The position numbers and the translations under genes are program-made. Shown here one piece after another: positions 19,318 to 28,360 of a DNA stretch of 64,000 nt. The stretch's first letter is position 1, and each line of letters opens with the position of its first letter. The stretch spans positions 1 to 64,000 of the forward strand of contig CAVOLQ010000002.1 in NCBI GenBank assembly GCA_963696875.1, given 5' to 3'. The DNA is from Albibacterium sp963696875. GTDB lineage: Bacteria; Bacteroidota; Bacteroidia; Sphingobacteriales; Sphingobacteriaceae. The notes beneath the pieces are model-generated. The model was not told the DNA's origin and did no database searches. It worked only from the letters and a program-made list of their open reading frames with translations.

Positions 19318-20172
19318 ATGGATAGTAAACCTAAAGTTTCCGTCATTATACCTTGTTATAATGACGAGAAGTATTTATTGAACACGATACAATCCGTTTT
19401 ATCACAATCCATTATTGATTGGGAATGTATTCTCATAAATGACGGGTCAATAGACCAAACAGAGAATATCATTTTACAAGCCCAAAAGCTTGATAAAAGG
19501 TTAAAATATATTTATCAAGAAAACGCAGGTGTATGTGTTGCTCGAAATAATGCAATTCAGGAATCAACAGGACAATATGTTTTATGCTTAGATGCGAACG
19601 ATATCATTTCTCCCAATTTTCTTGAAGAAACCGTCAACTTATTGGATAGCGATCCGCATCTAACTGTCGCTACCTCTAAGATAGAATTTTTCGGAAGAAG
19701 CAGAGGAATCTTAACTGTTGAATCCTATGACTTAGACGTACTATTAGCTGCCAACCAGTTAGTGATTACTTCATTGTTCCGAAGAACCGACTTTGATAGA
19801 GTGGGTGGTTTTAACCTCAATATGAAAGAAGGATTTGAAGACTGGGACTTTTGGATCTCCATTCTTAAGCATGGCGGCGTAGTACGATGTGCAAATCAAG
19901 CGATCTTTTATTATAGATTATTAAATGAATCCAGAAACAGTCAAATATCATTGGAAAGAGAGAAGAGGCTAAGGTATCAACTCTGGGAAAATCATAAAGA
20001 GCTCTATTCTCATCATTTCGTAGCTCCTACAAATACATTCGAATATAAAAAATACGCAGAATCACCCGAATATAAATTAGGTAAAGTCCTTTTAAAACCA
20101 ATTCGAAAGATTAAATGGTTCATCATAAGTTTAAAAGATAAATTAGGCCTACATGACGACTATAATAAATAA
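19318..20172 (+). CDS. Family 2 glycosyltransferase
   Basis: A 284-residue GT-A transferase with a textbook N-terminus (KVSVIIPCYNDEKYLLNTIQSVLSQS, written here only as landmarks around residues 5-30), followed by LINDGSIDQT and CVARNNAI. The usual DxD is represented by LDANDII near residue 98. GFEDWDFWI near 177 is the ED-type acceptor/catalytic-base motif. It has no membrane segment. It lies after WbsX with an 80-base gap. Confidence 0.83.
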   Translation: MDSKPKVSVIIPCYNDEKYLLNTIQSVLSQSIIDWECILINDGSIDQTENIILQAQKLDKRLKYIYQENAGVCVARNNAIQESTGQYVLCLDANDIISPNFLEETVNLLDSDPHLTVATSKIEFFGRSRGILTVESYDLDVLLAANQLVITSLFRRTDFDRVGGFNLNMKEGFEDWDFWISILKHGGVVRCANQAIFYYRLLNESRNSQISLEREKRLRYQLWENHKELYSHHFVAPTNTFEYKKYAESPEYKLGKVLLKPIRKIKWFIISLKDKLGLHDDYNK

Positions 20173-20218
20173 TGAAAAACTTTATAAATAGTGATATGAA
20201 TTTTATATTGAATTAGAA

Positions 20219-21421
20219 ATGAATATAAATAAGGAAAACACTATAAGAATGGTCGGATTTAATCCATTGTTTTTTTTAAAAATACTATTCATACCTATTT
20301 TTTACGAATTAGTCATTGGCGGAGGAGGGCGCTTTCTAGAGGTTGGTCCATTATCTTTCCGAATGCTTTTTTTTGCATTTTCTCTTTCAGTTTCATTTCT
20401 ATATTGTTTGTATAAGAAGAAAATAAAAAGGAATGTAGCTGTCATATTATTTGTTGTTACTATTTTATTGATCTTTAGCAGCATTGTAGGAGTTGTAAAC
20501 CACGCAGAAACAAGTCTACTTTTTTCAGATTTAAAACCATTACTTTTTTTCTACATGTTATTATTCTTTTCCCTTGTTATTAAAGATTTAAAAGATATTG
20601 AGAAAGTGATTTCGATTATAAAAAAAGGCGCTATCGTAATGGGGGTCATTTATATTTTAGTGATAGCCTTGCTTTTTTTAGGGAAAATTGATTTTGCCAC
20701 ATTCTATAGTAAGCAATACGAGATAGGTGAAGTATTGTTTAAAGGAGATTCCTTATTCTTCTATAAAGGTTTTATTTACATTTGTATTGGTTTTTTCTTT
20801 TTTCTTTTCTCGACAAGTAAGTACAAAAATTCAATCCTGCTGTTTTTATTTTCTTGCATTGTACTAACGCTTACAAGAGGTTTTATATTATTTACCTCAT
20901 TAATCTTTATTTATTATATTTTTTTTATAAATAAAAACATATTTAAAAAGTGGGTTATGTTTCTTTTATTGGGGATAACTGTAATTACAGTAATCCCATT
21001 TTTTTTACAAATATTGGGTGATAAATCAGAATCAGACAATGTTCGCTTTCTGTTAATTGATCAAGTAATATTCGGCATTACGCCTTTAAGTTTACTTATT
21101 GGTCATGGATTCGGAATCGGAGTAGAAATAAGGCCAGAACATATGGAAATATCTTTTTTGAATATTTTTCATAAACAAGGGCTAATTGGAGTGACGTTTT
21201 GGTTGGGCTTGTTTTTTTATATTTTTTTCATGTATCACAATATAAAAGATAAGGACTATAAAAAAGTTGGCTTGCCCTTTCTTTTAGGCGTTATCTTTGT
21301 TATTTTACAGTCAACTACAAATCCGTACATGAATAATCCAATTGGATTATCACTGATACTAATAACTGTTGTTATTTTTTCAAGATTATTAGAGTTACAA
21401 AAGACTCAATCCCTTAATTAA
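20219..21421 (+). CDS. wzy: O-antigen/capsule polymerase, Wzy-like
   Basis: A 400-residue integral membrane protein of about 10-12 hydrophobic segments with very low overall similarity to named proteins, as usual for Wzy. A cytoplasmic TLTRGFILF stretch around residue 220 and a larger extracytoplasmic loop near 270-310 (GHGFGIGVEIRPEHMEISFLN) resemble the O-antigen ligase/polymerase superfamily. It is the only polymerase candidate in a locus that already has Wzx, Wzz and Wza. A ligase function is the alternative. Confidence 0.75.
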   Translation: MNINKENTIRMVGFNPLFFLKILFIPIFYELVIGGGGRFLEVGPLSFRMLFFAFSLSVSFLYCLYKKKIKRNVAVILFVVTILLIFSSIVGVVNHAETSLLFSDLKPLLFFYMLLFFSLVIKDLKDIEKVISIIKKGAIVMGVIYILVIALLFLGKIDFATFYSKQYEIGEVLFKGDSLFFYKGFIYICIGFFFFLFSTSKYKNSILLFLFSCIVLTLTRGFILFTSLIFIYYIFFINKNIFKKWVMFLLLGITVITVIPFFLQILGDKSESDNVRFLLIDQVIFGITPLSLLIGHGFGIGVEIRPEHMEISFLNIFHKQGLIGVTFWLGLFFYIFFMYHNIKDKDYKKVGLPFLLGVIFVILQSTTNPYMNNPIGLSLILITVVIFSRLLELQKTQSLN

Positions 21422-21423
21422 AA

Positions 21424-22266
21424 ATGGTGAATAATAAGTTTTTTATATTAGTCCTATATAAATGTGATTTAAATGAATCTAAATCATATTTATCTCTAAT
21501 AAAGTCATTGGAAGCTCAAAATGAAAAGGTACATCTGTTTATATATGATAATTCACCTAAGAGTCAGACAATAATAAAAGATAATTCAGTTTGGTCTGAA
21601 ATCAACTATGTTCACGATCCTTTCAACTCAGGATTAAGCATTGCATATAATACAGGTGCAAAATTAGCCACTAGTTTAGGATTTAAATGGATAGGTTTAT
21701 TCGATCAAGACACCGAATTTCCTAGTGGATATATAGGAGCAATAAATAGAAGTATTGAACACCATCCCAAAATTGCGCTATTTGCACCAATAATTATACT
21801 TAAATCCGGGGTGTCACTTTCTCCAACAAGATATAAATATAAGCGGGGGTATAAAGCAAATTTAGCATATGGAATACATTCATTAAATAAATATTCTCCT
21901 ATTAACAGTGGAATAATAATAAATCTCGATGCTTTTAATGATGTAGGTGGATATATAGATCAAATTAAATTAGATTTTTCTGATTTTCAGTTTATGGAAA
22001 AGTTTAGAGTGAATTATCCTGACTTTTATTTGATAGATTCAATTGCCATACAAGATTTTTCTAATGATGATCCAGATATTAATAGTGTTATTTTTAGATT
22101 TAAAATTTTTTTGGATTGTGCGAAAAGGTGTCAACGTAAAACTTTTAAAGATGATCTTCAATACTTCTATTCAGTTTCTAGACATACACTTGGACTTACA
22201 TTAAAATTTAAAGATGTCAGATTTATTAAGCTGTTTTATTTTAAGTATATCAAGAATGCGGGGTAA
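21424..22266 (+). CDS. Family 2 glycosyltransferase, rhamnosyltransferase-like
   Basis: A 280-residue GT-A protein. The early block (FILVLYKCDLNESKSYLSLI, with IYDNSPKS after it), GLSIAYNTGAKLA near residue 72 and GLFDQDTEF near residue 95 match the rhamnosyltransferase-type branch of GT2. With a complete dTDP-L-rhamnose operon 2.4 kb downstream, rhamnose transfer is plausible but not proven. It starts two bases after the wzy stop. Confidence 0.78.
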   Translation: MVNNKFFILVLYKCDLNESKSYLSLIKSLEAQNEKVHLFIYDNSPKSQTIIKDNSVWSEINYVHDPFNSGLSIAYNTGAKLATSLGFKWIGLFDQDTEFPSGYIGAINRSIEHHPKIALFAPIIILKSGVSLSPTRYKYKRGYKANLAYGIHSLNKYSPINSGIIINLDAFNDVGGYIDQIKLDFSDFQFMEKFRVNYPDFYLIDSIAIQDFSNDDPDINSVIFRFKIFLDCAKRCQRKTFKDDLQYFYSVSRHTLGLTLKFKDVRFIKLFYFKYIKNAG

Positions 22267-22284
22267 ATTAGTGGCACTGTCTAT

Positions 22285-23004
22285 ATGATGAAGAAGATAT
22301 CCGTATGCATTGCCACATATAATGGCGAAAAATTTATTAAACAACAGCTAGAGTCTATATTAGTTCAATTGAAAAATGAAGATGAGGTTGTTGTATCTGA
22401 CGATCATTCAACAGATAATACCATTAAGATTATTGAAGACATAAACGATCCTAGAATAACTATTTTAAAAAATGATGGAAAAGGTTTGATTGATAATTTT
22501 GAAAATGCGATAAAAAATTCATCGGGAAATTATATCTTTCTTTCCGATCAGGATGATATTTGGTGCGATAATAAAATAGAGATATGCCTCCAAGACTTTG
22601 AAAATGGCTATGATTTAATACTTTCTGATTGTACAATGTTTGATTCAGAAACTAATGCGATTTTTAATGACTCTTTTTTTGTGTTTAATAATTCGAAAAA
22701 AGGAATTATCAAAAATATTATAAAAAATAGTTATATCGGATGTTGTATGGCGTTTAATAGGAGAGTGAAAAATGCAGTCCTTCCTTTTCCGAGAAATATA
22801 CCCATGCATGATAGTTGGATAGGAATTGTTTCAGAGATATACTTTAAAGTTAATTTTAATAAAAATAAACTTATAAATCACAGAAAACACTCATTAAATG
22901 CGTCATATACTAGTACAGGTAAAAGTAAATATTCGCTAACCAAGAAAATATCGTTTCGAATTTTCATTGTCTATTGCCTATTAAGGAAATGGTTCAAAAT
23001 TTAA
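22285..23004 (+). CDS. Family 2 glycosyltransferase, rhamnosyltransferase-like
   Basis: A 239-residue GT-A protein. It shows ISVCIATYNGEKFIKQQLES, VSDDHSTDNT, and the acidic LSDQDDIWCDNK near residue 88, which is characteristic of alpha-L-rhamnosyltransferases and related enzymes. It ends with a short basic/hydrophobic tail and no membrane anchor. Two adjacent ATGs (22285, 22288) could each serve as start. Confidence 0.8.
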   Translation: MMKKISVCIATYNGEKFIKQQLESILVQLKNEDEVVVSDDHSTDNTIKIIEDINDPRITILKNDGKGLIDNFENAIKNSSGNYIFLSDQDDIWCDNKIEICLQDFENGYDLILSDCTMFDSETNAIFNDSFFVFNNSKKGIIKNIIKNSYIGCCMAFNRRVKNAVLPFPRNIPMHDSWIGIVSEIYFKVNFNKNKLINHRKHSLNASYTSTGKSKYSLTKKISFRIFIVYCLLRKWFKI

Positions 23005-23048
23005 AAGCATTCTTGTTTAATACTCAAATAAATTCTGTAAAATTTAAT

Positions 23049-23840
23049 ATGAAAGTGTCAGTTTCTGCTTGTATAGTATTATATAAAAATAATATTGAAG
23101 TTCTTCAACATGCTATAAGTTCATTCTTAGATACGAACCTTACTGTTTCTCTTTATCTCATTGATAATTCACCTGAAGATGAATTGAAAGTATTAGTTAC
23201 TGACAATAGAATTGAGTACCTGCACAATCCATCAAATCCTGGGTTTGGGGCCGCTCATAATATTGCAATAGAGAAATCAATACAAATTGGATCTAAATAT
23301 CATTTAGTTTTAAATCCTGATATTTATTTTAGACCGGGAAATTTAGAAAAGCTATTTAACTTTATGGAACAGAACGAAGATATTGGTCAAGTAATGCCTA
23401 AAGTTCTTTATCCAGATGGGTCTCTTCAATACCTTTGTAAAACGAATCCAACTCCTTTTGATTTATTTGCTAGAAGGTTTATGCCAAAATTTATGAAAAA
23501 TTGGTTCAAAAAAAGAATGGATAGGTATGAGTATAAAGATCAAGATTATAATAATATAATGTTTAATATTCCATATTTATCAGGTTGTTTTATGTTTTTG
23601 AGAACAGAAACCCTAAAAAAGGTAGGGCTTTTTGACGAACGAATATTTATGTATATTGAAGATGCTGATTTAACTCGAAGATTTTTACAATGTTCGAAAA
23701 CTGCATATTATCCAGAAGCAACCGTTTACCATCATTTCGAAAAAGGCTCTCATAAAGACTGGAGGTTGACTTGGTATTCTATTCATGGAGCATGGATATA
23801 TTTTAATAAATGGGGATGGTTTGAGAAAAAACCAAAATAA
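23049..23840 (+). CDS. Family 2 glycosyltransferase, WbbL-type
   Basis: A 263-residue GT-A protein. The domain begins VSVSACIVLYKNNIEVLQ, followed by HNPSNPGFGAAHN and LNPDIYF (acidic motif), PYLSGCFMFLR near residue 180 and the EDADLTRR catalytic block near 204. This is the standard pattern of WbbL-like rhamnosyltransferases. The frame is open from a TTG at 22974 that would overlap the previous gene. The ATG at 23049 places the first beta-strand right at the N-terminus, so I chose it. It is the last glycosyltransferase before the rml genes. Confidence 0.82.
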   Translation: MKVSVSACIVLYKNNIEVLQHAISSFLDTNLTVSLYLIDNSPEDELKVLVTDNRIEYLHNPSNPGFGAAHNIAIEKSIQIGSKYHLVLNPDIYFRPGNLEKLFNFMEQNEDIGQVMPKVLYPDGSLQYLCKTNPTPFDLFARRFMPKFMKNWFKKRMDRYEYKDQDYNNIMFNIPYLSGCFMFLRTETLKKVGLFDERIFMYIEDADLTRRFLQCSKTAYYPEATVYHHFEKGSHKDWRLTWYSIHGAWIYFNKWGWFEKKPK

Positions 23841-23868
23841 GTTTTAATTCGTACTACAATATATAATT

Positions 23869-24918
23869 ATGAAAATATTAATTACCGGCGGTGCCGGCTT
23901 TATCGGTTCACATGTCGTTCGTCGTTTGGTAAACAACTACCCTAATTATCAAATAGTCAATTTAGATAAATTAACTTACGCAGGAAATCTTGCTAATTTG
24001 GAAGACATAGAGAATAAATCCAACTATAAATTTGTAAAAGCTGATATTGTTGATGCTCGTGTTATAGATGATTTATTTAAAGAAGAAAACTTTGATGCAG
24101 TAATTCATTTAGCAGCAGAATCCCATGTTGATCGTTCAATAACAGATCCACTTGCGTTTGTAATGACCAATGTTATTGGTACGGTTAACTTGTTAAATGC
24201 AGCAAAAGGAAATTGGAAAGGAGATTATGCTAATAAACGTTTTTATCATGTTTCAACTGATGAAGTATTCGGTGAATTAGGCGAGACCGGATTGTTCACT
24301 GAAGAAACTAGTTATGATCCTCATTCTCCATACTCTGCGTCGAAAGCAAGTTCAGACCATTTTGTAAGAGCTTATCATGATACATATGGTATGGATATCG
24401 TGATATCGAACTGTTCAAATAACTATGGATCCCACCATTTTCCAGAGAAGTTAATTCCATTAGCCATTAATAACATTAAGAACAACAAGCAAGTGCCAAT
24501 ATATGGTAATGGTTTGAATGTTAGAGATTGGTTATGGGTAGAAGATCATGCTAGAGCCATTGACGTGATATTTCATAAAGGAATAACTGGAGAAACTTAT
24601 AATATTGGTGGTCATAATGAACGGACAAATATAGATCTTATTCATTTGTTATGCAAAGTGATGGATAAGAAGTTAGGAAGAGAGATTGGTGCTTCTGAGA
24701 AATTGATAACCTATGTACAGGATAGAGCTGGGCATGATTTACGCTATGCTATTGATTCTACTAAATTGAAGAATGATCTAGGTTGGGAACCAAGTTTGCA
24801 GTTTGAAGAAGGATTGGAAAAGACGGTAGACTGGTACTTAGAGAATGAGGATTGGTTAAATAATATCACATGTGGCAATTATCAAGATTATTATGAAAGT
24901 CAGTATAATATAAAATAG
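23869..24918 (+). CDS. rmlB: dTDP-glucose 4,6-dehydratase
   Basis: A 349-residue extended SDR. The glycine motif ITGGAGFIGSHVV is at the N-terminus, HLAAESHVDRSI near residue 82, STDEVFGELG near 132, and the YSASK tyrosine/lysine pair near 158. The FPEKLIPLAINN and VRDWLWVEDHARAI blocks are diagnostic of RmlB. It makes dTDP-4-keto-6-deoxyglucose and is first of four contiguous rml genes, in the order B, D, C, A. Confidence 0.96.
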   Translation: MKILITGGAGFIGSHVVRRLVNNYPNYQIVNLDKLTYAGNLANLEDIENKSNYKFVKADIVDARVIDDLFKEENFDAVIHLAAESHVDRSITDPLAFVMTNVIGTVNLLNAAKGNWKGDYANKRFYHVSTDEVFGELGETGLFTEETSYDPHSPYSASKASSDHFVRAYHDTYGMDIVISNCSNNYGSHHFPEKLIPLAINNIKNNKQVPIYGNGLNVRDWLWVEDHARAIDVIFHKGITGETYNIGGHNERTNIDLIHLLCKVMDKKLGREIGASEKLITYVQDRAGHDLRYAIDSTKLKNDLGWEPSLQFEEGLEKTVDWYLENEDWLNNITCGNYQDYYESQYNIK

Positions 24919-24929
24919 TAAGATTAGGG

Positions 24930-25823
24930 ATGGATTACAATAAGAAAGTACTTGTTTTAGGTGCATCTGGACAATTGGGCCAGTGTCTTAAAACAATTGT
25001 AAAAAAAAATAGTATTCAGGGATTTTATTTTCCTGACGAAGAAACTGGAAATATTTTAAATATTGAGACTCTAAGAGCGTTATTTGAATTAGAAAAGCCG
25101 ACTTACATAATTAATTGTGCGGCTTATACCGCGGTTGATAAAGCAGAAGATGAATTTGAAATCGCCACGAGAATAAATTCATCCGGAGTTGCAAACATCG
25201 CGAATTTATGTAAAGAATTAGGCAGTACTTTAATTCATATTTCTACCGATTTTGTATTTGCAGGAAACACTTCAATACCATTAAATGAAAATGATGTTGC
25301 TGAACCTATTAATGTTTATGGCGTTACAAAATTGAATGGTGAGAGAACTTTACAAGAATGTTTAAAGAATCACTTTATTCTTAGAACTAGTTGGTTATAT
25401 TCTGAATACGGAAACAACTTTTTAAAGACTATGTTGAGACTTGGCGAGTCTAATTCTGAATTAAGGATTATTTCGGATCAATATGGTACTCCAACTTATG
25501 CAATGGATTTAGCTGGTTGTATTCTGCAACTTATCGATCAAGAATCTAAAAGTTATGGCATTTATCATTATAGTAATGAGGGTTCGGGTTCTTGGTATGA
25601 TTTTGCCCATGCAATCTTTTCAGTTAAAGGAGATGATGTTAAAGTTTTGCCTATCAAGACTGATGAATACCCAACAAAAGCTATTCGGCCTGCATTTTCG
25701 GTGATGGATAAGTCTAAAATAAAGAATGAGCTAAAACTTGAAATTCCACATTGGAGAGATAGTTTAATTAAATGCATGGGTGCATTAGCCACGTTAAATA
25801 AACAAATAGTAGAAGCTAATTAA
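24930..25823 (+). CDS. rmlD: dTDP-4-dehydrorhamnose reductase
   Basis: A 297-residue SDR catalysing the last step of dTDP-L-rhamnose formation. VLGASGQLGQCL is the cofactor loop, NCAAYTAVDKAEDE near residue 70 is the RmlD signature, and YGVTKLNGE near 130 has the catalytic Tyr/Lys. RTSWLYSEYGNNFLKTM is also characteristic. It is separated from rmlB by 11 bases. Confidence 0.95.
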   Translation: MDYNKKVLVLGASGQLGQCLKTIVKKNSIQGFYFPDEETGNILNIETLRALFELEKPTYIINCAAYTAVDKAEDEFEIATRINSSGVANIANLCKELGSTLIHISTDFVFAGNTSIPLNENDVAEPINVYGVTKLNGERTLQECLKNHFILRTSWLYSEYGNNFLKTMLRLGESNSELRIISDQYGTPTYAMDLAGCILQLIDQESKSYGIYHYSNEGSGSWYDFAHAIFSVKGDDVKVLPIKTDEYPTKAIRPAFSVMDKSKIKNELKLEIPHWRDSLIKCMGALATLNKQIVEAN

Positions 25824-25837
25824 AGTTTTATTAAATA

Positions 25838-26392
25838 ATGGAAATACAAGAAACTGGCCTACAAGGCTGCGTAATTATTAAACCACGAGTATTCGAAGAT
25901 GATCGGGGTTATTTTTTTGAAAGTTTTAATTCAAAAGTATTTGAAGAATTAACGGGAAACAAAACGACATTTGTTCAAGATAATCAATCCTTTTCTTCCT
26001 ATGGTGTTATTAGAGCATTACATGCACAATCAGGTGAACATGCGCAAGCAAAGTTAGTTCGTGTGTTACAGGGAGAGGTATTAGATGTAGCCGTAGATAT
26101 TAGAGAGGGCTCACCAACTTATGGAAAACATGTGGCTGTTAAATTAAGTGCCGAAAATAAACTTCAATTATTTATTCCAAGGGGCTTTTTACATGGATTT
26201 GCTGTTTTGAGCGAAACGGCAGAATTCTTTTACAAATGCGATAATTTTTACAATAAGGGATCTGAATGTGGTGTAGTTTATAATGATCCTGCTTTAGCGA
26301 TCGATTGGTTAATTCCAGGATCGGATAGAGTTTTAGCAAATAAGGATTTGGAATTGCCATTTCTATCTCATTATTCATTTGAAACTGTTTAG
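25838..26392 (+). CDS. rmlC: dTDP-4-dehydrorhamnose 3,5-epimerase
   Basis: A 184-residue cupin-fold epimerase. RGYFFESFN near residue 23, QDNQSFSSYGVIRALHAQ near residue 47 (with the catalytic His) and KLVRVLQGEVLDVAVDIR near 72 are the family landmarks, with FIPRGFLHGF and YKCDNFYNK further on. The usual RGLHFQ is written RALHAQ here, a mild deviation that keeps the histidine. It sits between rmlD and rmlA. Confidence 0.95.
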   Translation: MEIQETGLQGCVIIKPRVFEDDRGYFFESFNSKVFEELTGNKTTFVQDNQSFSSYGVIRALHAQSGEHAQAKLVRVLQGEVLDVAVDIREGSPTYGKHVAVKLSAENKLQLFIPRGFLHGFAVLSETAEFFYKCDNFYNKGSECGVVYNDPALAIDWLIPGSDRVLANKDLELPFLSHYSFETV

Positions 26393-26398
26393 ATTGTT

Positions 26399-27259
26399 AT
26401 GAAAGGAATTATTTTAGCCGGAGGATCGGGTACACGTTTACATCCTTTAACTTTAGCCGTATCAAAGCAATTAATGCCGGTATTTGATAAGCCTATGATT
26501 TATTACCCATTATCAACTTTGATGCTGGCAGGAATAAAAGAGATCTTAATTATTTCAACTCCTCACGATTTGCCGGGATTTCAAAAGCTATTGGGTGATG
26601 GTTCACATTTAGGTTGTGCGTTTTCCTATGCAGAACAAAAGGAACCAAATGGTTTAGCACAAGCTTTTGTTATTGGAGAGGAATTTATCGGAAATGACAA
26701 AGTTGCATTAGTACTTGGAGATAACATTTTTCATGGAGATGGCTTCTCTCGGTTACTACAAGAAAATGCGGATCCTGATGGAGGAGTGGTTTTCGCATAC
26801 CAAGTTACAGATCCAGAACGTTATGGTGTGGTTGAATTTGACGAGAATAATAATGCGATTTCATTAGAAGAGAAACCAACATATCCAAAATCGAATTATG
26901 CTCTTCCTGGATTATACTTTTATGATAATGATGTAGTTGAAATTTCGAAAAACATTAAACCCTCTGCTCGTGGTGAATATGAAATTACCGATGTCAATAA
27001 GGAATATCTAAGTCGTGGCAAATTGAAAGTTGGAATTTTGAGCAGAGGCACAGCTTGGTTAGACACAGGTACATTTGATTCGTTAATGCAAGCTGGTACT
27101 TTTGTTCAGGTGATAGAAGAACGTCAAGGACTAAAAATTGGGTGCATAGAAGAAGTCGCTTACCGTATGAAGTTTATCGATACGCCGCGACTAAAAGAAA
27201 TTGCAGAGCCACTGGTGAAAAGTGGTTATGGGGATTATTTGTTAAGAATGATAAAATAA
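26399..27259 (+). CDS. rmlA: Glucose-1-phosphate thymidylyltransferase
   Basis: A 286-residue nucleotidyltransferase starting MKGIILAGGSGTRLHPLT, with VSKQLMPVFDKPMIYYPL and LGDNIFHGDGF, all diagnostic of RmlA. It forms dTDP-glucose and feeds RmlB. Its presence beside the separate cytidylyltransferase DdhA shows that two nucleotide-sugar branches start from glucose-1-phosphate in this locus. Confidence 0.96.
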   Translation: MKGIILAGGSGTRLHPLTLAVSKQLMPVFDKPMIYYPLSTLMLAGIKEILIISTPHDLPGFQKLLGDGSHLGCAFSYAEQKEPNGLAQAFVIGEEFIGNDKVALVLGDNIFHGDGFSRLLQENADPDGGVVFAYQVTDPERYGVVEFDENNNAISLEEKPTYPKSNYALPGLYFYDNDVVEISKNIKPSARGEYEITDVNKEYLSRGKLKVGILSRGTAWLDTGTFDSLMQAGTFVQVIEERQGLKIGCIEEVAYRMKFIDTPRLKEIAEPLVKSGYGDYLLRMIK

Positions 27260-27263
27260 CACG

Positions 27264-28172
27264 TTGAAAAATATTCTTATCACAGGAGCATCAGGATTTT
27301 TAGGAGGGATTATAAACAACTCCTTAAAAGAAAGTGGAAATAATATTCATTCTCTTGGAAGAAGTACATCGAACGATATCTGTGTAGATATAACCCATGA
27401 GACGCCTGTTTTAAATGATTCTTTCGATATTATCATTCATTGTGCCGGAAAAGCGCATTCTGTACCTAAAACTTTAGAAGAAGAAAAAGAGTTTTACGAT
27501 GTAAATTATCAAGGTACTATCAACATCTGCAAAGCAATTGACAAACTTGAGATTAAACCTAGGGCTTTTATTTTTATTAGTACAATTGCTGTTTATGGTT
27601 TAGATACTGGAATAGGCATTACGGAAGAATGCCCCTTGCTAGGAAGCACCCCTTATGCAAAGAGTAAAATTCAAGCGGAAGCTTATTTACAAACCTGGGC
27701 AAAAGAAAAGAATATCACTTTAGGTATATTACGATTACCATTAATTGCTGGACCTAACCCTCCTGGTAATTTAGGAGCTATGATTAAGGGGATTAAAACA
27801 GGAAGCTACTTAAGCATCGGTAATGCTTCTTCAAAGAAGAGTGTTGTATGGGCAGAGGATGTCGCTTCCATTATTCCTAAGCTATCAGAAATTGGGGGAA
27901 TATATAATCTTACAGATACATACCATCCAACTTTTGGTGAATTAGAAAAGGCGATATCCAAAGCTTTAGGCAAAAAATCTCCTATGAAAATCCCTCTGTC
28001 CGCTGCAAGGCTATTAGGAAAAATAGGTGACTTAATAGGAAGCAGAGCGCCGATTAATTCAGACAAAATCAATAAAATCACTTCCTCTTTAACTTTTGAT
28101 GATTCTAAAGCTAGAGAAAAGCTGTTTTGGAAGCCAACAAAGGTTTTAAATAAAATATCTGATATTGTTTAA
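27264..28172 (+). CDS. NAD-dependent epimerase/dehydratase, WbpV-like 4-ketoreductase candidate
   Basis: A 302-residue extended SDR. ILITGASGFLGG is the cofactor motif, IIHCAGKAHSVPKTLEEEKEFYDVNYQGT near residue 55 and PYAKSKIQAE (catalytic Tyr/Lys) near 130 resemble UDP-sugar 4-reductases of O-antigen loci (WbpV/RmlD-like) that act after CapD/WbpM. The C-terminal domain (SAARLLGKIGDLIGSRAPINSDKI) is also typical. A UDP-glucose 4-epimerase is the alternative. The start is TTG at 27264, directly after rmlA; no ATG fits. In many Bacteroidota this gene is followed by a WecA-type priming transferase, which is missing here. Confidence 0.75.
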   Translation: MKNILITGASGFLGGIINNSLKESGNNIHSLGRSTSNDICVDITHETPVLNDSFDIIIHCAGKAHSVPKTLEEEKEFYDVNYQGTINICKAIDKLEIKPRAFIFISTIAVYGLDTGIGITEECPLLGSTPYAKSKIQAEAYLQTWAKEKNITLGILRLPLIAGPNPPGNLGAMIKGIKTGSYLSIGNASSKKSVVWAEDVASIIPKLSEIGGIYNLTDTYHPTFGELEKAISKALGKKSPMKIPLSAARLLGKIGDLIGSRAPINSDKINKITSSLTFDDSKAREKLFWKPTKVLNKISDIV

Positions 28173-28360
28173 ATTACTGTAAGACTGCAGGTGTTTAATA
28201 TATGAAATTGACCTTTTCTCTGCAGCTTGTATATATTTAATATATTTTGAAGTCATTCATGAAGGAATTTCCAAAAGGCGATTATTTCATAATGAAACCA
28301 ATTAATTTTAATCAAATTTTTCTAAGTTTGATAATATTATGAATTTATAAATACTCTCTT